NCBI RefSeq assembly: GCF_003576645.1
Contig: NC_044918.1
Location: forward strand, 18,739,470 to 18,803,469
DNA: 64,000 nucleotides
Direction of reading: 5' to 3'
DNA from: Ipomoea triloba
Taxonomy: Eukaryota; Streptophyta; Magnoliopsida; Solanales; Convolvulaceae
Positions 58,689 through 64,000 of this stretch are shown in pieces. Positions within the stretch are counted from its first letter, which is position 1. Each line of letters begins with the position of its first letter. The position numbers were made by a program, and so were the translations under genes. Under the pieces are notes generated by a model. It was not told where the DNA came from. It saw nothing but the letters and a program-made list of their open reading frames with translations, and did not search any database.

Positions 58689-59849
58689 TCAAGATATATT
58701 CATATCTTCTGATTCGGAAGAAGACAAAGTTCTTGGCAGTACTCTCCTGATCCTTCTCTTGTAGGAGTTGACAAGTCTTGGATTGGAGTGAGTGACTTCA
58801 AATGGAAAAAAGTATCTTGATCCTATGCTTGGATCACAGTAGATTTTCCCTTGGGAATCTTCTCTAAGTATGTTTTTGTTGGCAAATCTGTATTTTGTCC
58901 AGTTGAAGTTTTCAGCAAGTATCTTGGCTCTGGCCTGGTCAAGTTGTATTTCCATTGTTTCTTCCAGTTTCAAGGCCTTGGNTGAAGGAATCTCCTTTTC
59001 CTTAAGTTTCGAGGAAGTTTTCATTACTTCTGAGAAAGTGTTCTCAAGTTTCTTTCTGGGAGTTTGAGGTTCAAACCTCTGAAGTTTCATTGAGCTGGAA
59101 GCTCCAGTTTCTAAGTTTTTCAGAAGTTCCTGATCAGAGAACTGATCCAAGTGTTTTAGGTATTCTTTATACCTAAGTACCTGTTCAGAAACCACAAAAT
59201 CATTTCCAAACCTTTGAGTTAGCATAGAAGTGGCTTCCTCAATACTGTAATATCCTTTATAAGAAGGATTTCCAGATTTTAGATCCTTCTTAAGTTCCTC
59301 AAGTTCAGTGATCATTTCTTCCCAAGTCAAGTATAAACCAGCATTCTTACCAGTATAAAGTGCATAACAAGTAAATGATTTCTTGGTCTTATGTCTTCCA
59401 GAGACCAAAAGTTGAATTAAGTAGTTTACGCAAGTAGCCTTCCTTCCGGAGGATTGGGCTATAGTTGACAAGCTCCAAATATTGTCAACCAAGGATTGGG
59501 CTATAGTTGACAAGCTCCAAATATTGTCAACCAAGGATTGGGCTATAGTTGACAAGCTCCAAATATTGTCAACCAAGCATTGCTCTTCTTTTGACAAGCT
59601 CCAAATATTGTCAACCAAGCATTGCTCTTCTTCAGTAAGTTTCCAAATATTGTCAACCAAGCATTGCTCTTCTTCAGTAAGTTTCTCACGAAGTGGAACC
59701 AAGCATTGCTCTTCTTCAGTAAGTTTCTCACGAAGTGGTGTTTTGAATTGATTCCTTTCAGGAATAACAGCAAGTTCATACCTGTCCACCTTGAAAGTTT
59801 TCTCCATAGTAAAGTCTAGAAAAGTTCTGCAAAACTTTAGACAAACCAT
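58689..59849 (-). CDS. Viroplasmin/transactivator (TAV)-like protein of the pararetrovirus
   Basis: 386 codons. Residues about 155-215 form the viroplasmin (caulimovirus VI, RNase H1 N-terminal-like) domain: YALYTGKNAGLYLTWEEM, then SYKGYYSIEEA. In the family this protein builds inclusion bodies and permits reinitiation on polycistronic RNA. The region before it (residues about 38-135) consists of 14-residue repeats ending in LVDNIW, reflecting a 42-bp tandem array. The likely native start is the ATG at 59807 (MEKTF); the ATG at 59849 is a copy made by another 42-bp duplication. One base (58982, n) is undetermined. The C-terminus is Lys/Arg-rich and then acidic. Confidence 0.82.
   Translation of the reverse strand: MVCLKFCRTFLDFTMEKTFKVDRYELAVIPERNQFKTPLREKLTEEEQCLVPLREKLTEEEQCLVDNIWKLTEEEQCLVDNIWSLSKEEQCLVDNIWSLSTIAQSLVDNIWSLSTIAQSLVDNIWSLSTIAQSSGRKATCVNYLIQLLVSGRHKTKKSFTCYALYTGKNAGLYLTWEEMITELEELKKDLKSGNPSYKGYYSIEEATSMLTQRFGNDFVVSEQVLRYKEYLKHLDQFSDQELLKNLETGASSSMKLQRFEPQTPRKKLENTFSEVMKTSSKLKEKEIPSXKALKLEETMEIQLDQARAKILAENFNWTKYRFANKNILREDSQGKIYCDPSIGSRYFFPFEVTHSNPRLVNSYKRRIRRVLPRTLSSSESEDMNIS
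59451..59740. repeat. Sliding 42-bp array inside the TAV-like gene
   Basis: GGATTGGG at 59451, 59493 and 59535; AGCTCC at 59471, 59513, 59555 and 59597; AAGCATTGCTC at 59575, 59617, 59659 and 59701; CAGTAAGTTT at 59633, 59675 and 59717. The lag is always 42 while the repeated word changes. Confidence 0.97.
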
Positions 59850-59992
59850 AGTAAAGTCTAGAAAAGTTCTGCAAAACTTTAGACAAATTGTTAAAATGAT
59901 TTATGGAGTTCTGCAAAACTTTAGACAAATTGTTAAAATGATTTATGGAGTTCTGCAAAACTTTAGACAAATTGTTAAAATGATTTATGGAG
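59804..59992. repeat. Sliding 42-bp array between the polymerase and TAV-like genes
   Basis: CCATAGTAAAG at 59804 and 59846; GTTCTGCAAAAC at 59824, 59866, 59908 and 59950. The lag is exactly 42. The array fills the 135-bp gap between the two genes. Confidence 0.97.
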
Positions 59993-62576
59993 AATCATAC
60001 AGTTTATAGTCTAAAATGTTTCTGGAAAGGATATCAGCAAGTCTATTATCTTTTCCTTTAGTATGTTCCCATTTAATATGAAAACCTCTAGTCAGCACAA
60101 ATTCTCTGAATTTGAGCCATCTGTTTGCAGTAAGTTTCCTTTCATTTTTAGTATCCGCGAATTTTACTATAGACTCGCAATCTGTCCTTATAGTAAAAAA
60201 TTTTCTTGAAAGTATAAAAAGTGCAAATTTTTCTAAGACGTAAATAATAGCAAGTAATTCATAATCCATAGAAGTTAAGTATCCTTTTTCCTTAAATACA
60301 CCAGAAGTGTATCTACAGAGTTTTTCAGTAGATTTAGGAGAGTATTCAGTTGGTTTCTTAATAAGTATTCCTCCCCATCCATCTTTGCTTCCATCAGTTT
60401 GTACTATTAAGTAGTCTGAATCTAATGGCAAAGCCATAGGTTCAAGTTGTTGGATTTTTTCTTTTATTTGTTGAACAATTTTAATGTCTTGGTCATTAAA
60501 GTTTCTATATCCTTTAGTTTGTGATTTATTGTAAAGTGGTGTAGTGAGTTTTGCAAGATCTTTAAAATAAGGTCTAGTGTAATTTACTAATCCTAGAAAG
60601 GATTGTAATTGTTTTAAGTTTTCAAGTTTATCTGGGAATTCAAGTATTTTCCTAGAAATATGTGGTTGAAGTTTAATAGTGCCTTCTCCTATCTCAGCTC
60701 CTAAAAAAGAAATATGGTTTTTGCAAAGTTCCATTTTCTTTTTAGAAACAATAAGTCCATATTTTTCAAAAATAGTAAAGATAGTGTAAAGATGAGCTCT
60801 ATGCTCTTCTTTAGTTTTTGAAAAAACAAGTATATCGTCTATATAGATGCAAGTAAAGTCATAGCAATCCTTAAAAAATTCATCCATCATTCTTTGAAAT
60901 TTTTGAGGAGCGTTTTTAAGTCCAAATGGCATTACTTTCCATTCAAAAAGTCCTAATGGACATGAAAAGGCTGTCCATTCTATACTCTCTGGATGCATTT
61001 TAACTTGCCAAAATCCAGATTTCAAGTCGAATTTTGAAAACCAGTTTCTATTTTGTATTTTGTTAATCAAAGTATCTTTGTCAGGGATACAATACCCATC
61101 TTCATAAGTGTTGTCATTAAGTCTCCTGTAGTCGAATACCATTCTGGATTGACCACGTTTCTTTTCTGCTTCTTTCTGGACAATAAAAGCAGGAGTTCTG
61201 TGTCTAGAAGTTGATCTTGCTATAATACCAAGTTTTAAAAGTTGGTCGATGTGCATTTTAAACTCATCTTGTTCCCAAGGTCCATATTTAAAGTTTTGGG
61301 ATTTAATAGTTATGTCTGGGTTAATGATTTCAAGTTTACATTCAGTTTTGTTCTTTTCCCAGAATTTTACAGGATTTTCTCCTATAATTTCCATTTTTTC
61401 AAGTCTTTTAACTAAGTTTTCTAAGTCATTTTCTCTTAATTCTTTTTTGAAGTTAGTAGTTTCTACTAAATGTAAGTTTAATTCAATTCCCTCAAGATTC
61501 TCTAGATGTTCTGGAAAATCTTGTAATTCTTCAGTATTTATACAGTTACAATCTTTATTGTTACTGCATTTACAAGAGTCTAATATTTTAGTTTCAAATA
61601 TTTTAGCAGGGAAGTTTGAAATAATAGGAATTTGGAAACAATTCCTACTAATAGTTAAGTAGTCTTTGTTAATGGTCATTTGGCCATTATTATAAAGTAT
61701 GAAATCTAATCCCATAATTACAGGAACATTATGGTTTTTAAGTGTTCTTACCCAAAGTTTTGGCCAATAAAAAGATTCTGACCAAGTATTGCAGTTGGTT
61801 TGAAATTTGGCTTGTATATTTTTAAGTTGAGTATCTATGGATACTTGTGTACCATCAAATTGGGTAGATTTAACAGGAGTAACTTTAACAGTTTTTTGTT
61901 TAATTGTTTCTGGTAATATTCCAGAATCAATCGTTGAAGAAGTAGCTCCAGTATCAACCAGTATTGGTACAAGTAAATCTATTCCATGTATTGAAAGTTT
62001 GGATGGAATAATTACTTGGGTTATTCTTGTATTATTACATACCAAAGGTATATTGGCTTGGGTTATTCTTGTATTATTACATACCAAAGGTATATTGGTT
62101 TGGGTTATTCTTGTATTATTACATACCAAAGGTATATTGGTGTGGGTTATTCTTGTATTATTACATACCAAAGGTATATTGGTGCTACAAGTTTTTTCAG
62201 TTTGGGTATTAATTATGTTTTGTTCTTCAGTAGTTATCTCAGTTATTTTGAGATCAGTTTCAGTTATGACTTGTTTTCTTTTTTCTAAGAGTTCAAGTAT
62301 TTTTTCCAGTTTTTCTTCAATTTTAGCCATTTTGTTTTCTAAAGTAGTTACTTGGTTTTCCAAGGTTCTTATTTTTTGGTTTTCCCATTGAGTATTATTA
62401 GTTATAGTATTTTCTGGGATAGGTATATTGAAGTTTTTTGTAATACAATTATTACAAATTTGTTTAAGGCAAGTCTGGCATTTCCATCTTCTGTCAAAGG
62501 CTGGATACCATTTACAGATATGACAACAAATGTTGTCGCTACCTGACCTATGTTTCCAGGAATGTTTACATTCCAT
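59985..62576 (-). CDS. Pararetroviral polymerase polyprotein (protease, RT, RNase H)
   Basis: 863 codons, fully open. Residues 18-44 form C-X2-C-X11-C-X2-C-X4-C-X2-C, a pattern known from badnaviruses. A coiled coil follows (about 65-102), then four 14-residue repeats (132-187). The aspartic protease active site is DTGA (208-211). Reverse transcriptase has FDYRRLND, KFDLKSGFWQV and the catalytic YIDD (about residue 575). RNase H has TDGSKDGWGG (about 727), DYELLAI and RTDCES, and ends in the DNRLADILSR block. No integrase follows. The enzyme would copy pregenomic RNA into DNA in the cytoplasm. It starts inside the end of the coat ORF (11-nt overlap), which implies coupled or reinitiated translation. 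Confidence 0.93.
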   Translation of the reverse strand: MECKHSWKHRSGSDNICCHICKWYPAFDRRWKCQTCLKQICNNCITKNFNIPIPENTITNNTQWENQKIRTLENQVTTLENKMAKIEEKLEKILELLEKRKQVITETDLKITEITTEEQNIINTQTEKTCSTNIPLVCNNTRITHTNIPLVCNNTRITQTNIPLVCNNTRITQANIPLVCNNTRITQVIIPSKLSIHGIDLLVPILVDTGATSSTIDSGILPETIKQKTVKVTPVKSTQFDGTQVSIDTQLKNIQAKFQTNCNTWSESFYWPKLWVRTLKNHNVPVIMGLDFILYNNGQMTINKDYLTISRNCFQIPIISNFPAKIFETKILDSCKCSNNKDCNCINTEELQDFPEHLENLEGIELNLHLVETTNFKKELRENDLENLVKRLEKMEIIGENPVKFWEKNKTECKLEIINPDITIKSQNFKYGPWEQDEFKMHIDQLLKLGIIARSTSRHRTPAFIVQKEAEKKRGQSRMVFDYRRLNDNTYEDGYCIPDKDTLINKIQNRNWFSKFDLKSGFWQVKMHPESIEWTAFSCPLGLFEWKVMPFGLKNAPQKFQRMMDEFFKDCYDFTCIYIDDILVFSKTKEEHRAHLYTIFTIFEKYGLIVSKKKMELCKNHISFLGAEIGEGTIKLQPHISRKILEFPDKLENLKQLQSFLGLVNYTRPYFKDLAKLTTPLYNKSQTKGYRNFNDQDIKIVQQIKEKIQQLEPMALPLDSDYLIVQTDGSKDGWGGILIKKPTEYSPKSTEKLCRYTSGVFKEKGYLTSMDYELLAIIYVLEKFALFILSRKFFTIRTDCESIVKFADTKNERKLTANRWLKFREFVLTRGFHIKWEHTKGKDNRLADILSRNILDYKLYDSP
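62016..62183. repeat. Four 42-bp tandem repeats inside the polymerase gene
   Basis: TGGGTTATTCTTG-bearing units start at about 62016, 62058, 62100 and 62142. They encode NIPLVCNNTRIT four times on the minus strand and keep the frame. They lie in the linker between the coiled coil and the protease. Confidence 0.97.
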
Positions 62577-64000
62577 AGTTCCAATTATTTAGTCTATCCA
62601 TAAGGATATTAAGTGAGTCTTCTTCTTCAGGAATTTCAACCTCTTTGGTTTCAAATCCTTCTAAAGAACATATACTCCAGATTTCTGAAGTATCTGAAAT
62701 ATCAGAAGTAATTTCAAGTATATCTTCATTAATGGTGTTTACTAAGTTTGCTTCTTCATTAAATAAGTTATTTCTGTTTGGACAGACAGAGGATAAGTGT
62801 CCAGGTTTTTGACAAGCATAACAAGTTATTGTTTTCTTGTAGTTTTTGTTTGGATTGTATTTAGTAACATGTTTGTCTTTATTAAGATAAGGTTTTTTAG
62901 CAGTTGATTTTCTTATGTATTTTCTTTTGACATAGTTTCTTTTAGGTTTTGCAGGTTGTCTTCTGGGAGTTGGATCATCAGGATGTCTCCCATATTGTTG
63001 TGGAGTGTAGATATTTTTACAAAAACCTACATTCTTTTGTTTTAAGTCTCTTTGGATTTGTATATAAGTACATCTGGTTTTAAGTTCACTAATAACATGT
63101 TGAATCCTAGTTCCCATGTTATCAAAAAGTTCTTCTTTAGGTATTAAATTCCAGGAATCATGGATTTCTTTTCCTAAAGGTCCAGGTAATTTTGAAAAAA
63201 GTCTTTCTCCTAAGTCTTTAGAGAAATAGTTTCCAGAGGTGCAAGCTAGTGATAAGAAGTCTATTAAGAAATCTATAACCTTATGCCAATCATACAATTG
63301 GATTTGTTCTAGATCTCTCATGGCTTCAGCTTGTCTTATAGTTAAGCCAGTATTTGCTTCTCTTCCAGTAAGAAGTGTGTGTATTTGGTAAGCAAAGTTG
63401 TGTATACTATTTCCTTGCATTGCTAATTCTGCAAGCTTATCAGGAAATTTTAGTTTAAAGGCTTCCCATGCTGCTCTAGCAGTTCCGCCTAAATAGTTTT
63501 CAGCTATTTTAATCATTTCTTCTCCGTCATTGACGTAAGGGTGTTTTGATTCAAAGTCTCTTATTATAAGTGCAGTCCATTGTTCAATATAGTTATCGAA
63601 AAGTTGTGGATGAACCCTAGTTATGTTAAGTATAGTTGGTTCATTACTAAGTATCTGTACTTCATGAGGCATTTGTTTTCCTAAAGTTCTTCTGTTTGGA
63701 TTATTTTGGTCATAAATAGTTACAGCTCTTCTGGGAGGATGTCCCAAATTATAGCTCATTTGTTCAGGATTAGTTCTGGGATATGAAGTAGTAGGATGTG
63801 ATGAAGCAGTTGCTTCGTTTTGTCTAGAGTTTATTGTTTCAATATCTGCAAAGTTTTTGACAGACATTGGTTCAGTTTCTGATTTTGTTTCCTCAACAAA
63901 ATCTTTTTTGAATTGTTCTATATCTATAAGATATTGGTGAAGTATTTCTTTCTTTGCTAAGTTTTGGTTCAGTTTTTCAATTATGTTTGTATCTATTTTG
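62566..64000 (-). CDS. Pararetroviral coat protein ORF, 5' end beyond the window
   Basis: The frame is open through 64000, so the methionine at 63867 is internal or one of several candidate starts; 44 further codons are open upstream in the window. Near residue 350 (counting from 63867) a zinc knuckle CYACQKPGHLSSVC (C-X2-C-X4-H-X4-C) follows a Lys/Arg-rich stretch, and an acidic C-terminus comes after. That is the standard coat-protein order in Caulimoviridae. The central region (WTALIIRDFE, AAWEAFKLKFPDKL) is the capsid core. Ahead of it, a Lys/Glu-rich helical segment reaches the window edge. Whether a movement protein is fused upstream cannot be seen. Confidence 0.88.
   Translation of the reverse strand, partial: KIDTNIIEKLNQNLAKKEILHQYLIDIEQFKKDFVEETKSETEPMSVKNFADIETINSRQNEATASSHPTTSYPRTNPEQMSYNLGHPPRRAVTIYDQNNPNRRTLGKQMPHEVQILSNEPTILNITRVHPQLFDNYIEQWTALIIRDFESKHPYVNDGEEMIKIAENYLGGTARAAWEAFKLKFPDKLAELAMQGNSIHNFAYQIHTLLTGREANTGLTIRQAEAMRDLEQIQLYDWHKVIDFLIDFLSLACTSGNYFSKDLGERLFSKLPGPLGKEIHDSWNLIPKEELFDNMGTRIQHVISELKTRCTYIQIQRDLKQKNVGFCKNIYTPQQYGRHPDDPTPRRQPAKPKRNYVKRKYIRKSTAKKPYLNKDKHVTKYNPNKNYKKTITCYACQKPGHLSSVCPNRNNLFNEEANLVNTINEDILEITSDISDTSEIWSICSLEGFETKEVEIPEEEDSLNILMDRLNNWNYGM

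Larger units (their letters stand above)
57286..64000 (-). mobile_element. Endogenous pararetrovirus (Caulimoviridae), partial
   Basis: On the minus strand the order is coat-type ORF, aspartic protease/RT/RNase H ORF, viroplasmin-type ORF, intergenic region with TATA box, then a 170-aa ORF. Integrase and LTRs are absent, which separates it from LTR retrotransposons. At least 6.7 kb is present. A full caulimovirid genome is about 7-8.5 kb, so it may be nearly complete, with the rest beyond 64000. All large frames are open apart from one undetermined base. A coat ORF separate from RT, plus a TAV gene, excludes badnavirus and fits the caulimo/soymo/cavemo/solendo side of the family. The genus cannot be fixed here. 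Confidence 0.9.

Noticed and set aside
61837..62391. Plus-strand 184-aa hydrophobic frame
   Set aside because: It is antisense to the pararetroviral polymerase ORF, and its repeats mirror the 42-bp array.

Overview
This window is nuclear DNA from a flowering plant. The evidence is a gene with five exons and GT-AG introns, an intronless plant sugar-phosphate/nucleotide-sugar transporter, type I MADS-box genes, and plant-type transposons of nearly every class (CACTA, MULE, hAT, Helitron, chromovirus, SINE). It also carries an integrated plant pararetrovirus. A eudicot, perhaps an asterid, fits best, but the sequence does not fix the species.

Layout. 1-13.2 kb is gene-free and transposon-rich: a MULE-type foldback element (1609-2678), elements sitting in (TA)n microsatellites, a 2.76-kb CACTA element (6747-9507) full of tandem repeats and hairpins, and a second MULE MITE (10724-11125). 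13.6-19.1 kb holds a complete NPF6.2/NRT1.4-like nitrate transporter with five exons, 577 aa and three tandem SINE-like units in intron 3. 19.8-22.1 kb holds a palindrome-ended MITE and a decayed hAT transposase. 22.1-41.8 kb is a cluster of four minus-strand type I (M-alpha) MADS-box genes in segmentally duplicated units. Each unit also carries a fragment of an RNase H-like pseudogene. Units 1 and 2 are separated by an old LTR-like sequence into which a gag-less chromovirus with 121-bp LTRs inserted (25418-28534). Unit 4 was interrupted by a 455-bp Helitron, and its paralogues show the empty site. 41.9-45.6 kb is a decayed larger Helitron with RPA-like and helicase pieces. 45.6-51.6 kb has SINE, hAT and other MITEs. 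51.67-52.72 kb is the intact transporter gene (minus strand). 55.4-57.3 kb has another MULE MITE and a repeat element between microsatellites. From about 57.29 kb to the right edge lies a minus-strand endogenous caulimovirid with open coat, polymerase and transactivator-type reading frames. Its 5' part runs off the window.

The two host transporters and the MADS cluster are independent genes; nothing suggests one pathway. The viral genes form a unit: coat (zinc knuckle), then polymerase (11-nt overlap), then viroplasmin/TAV, then an intergenic region with a TATA box, then an unidentified 170-aa ORF.

Two observations stand out. First, the pararetrovirus combines a badnavirus-like Cys motif at the start of its polymerase ORF with a caulimovirus-like TAV gene. 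Second, tandem duplications with a lag of exactly 42 bp recur in at least six unrelated places (43.5, 43.6, 45.2, 59.5, 59.8 and 62.0 kb). That looks more like an assembly artefact or a shared mutational process than like independent minisatellites.
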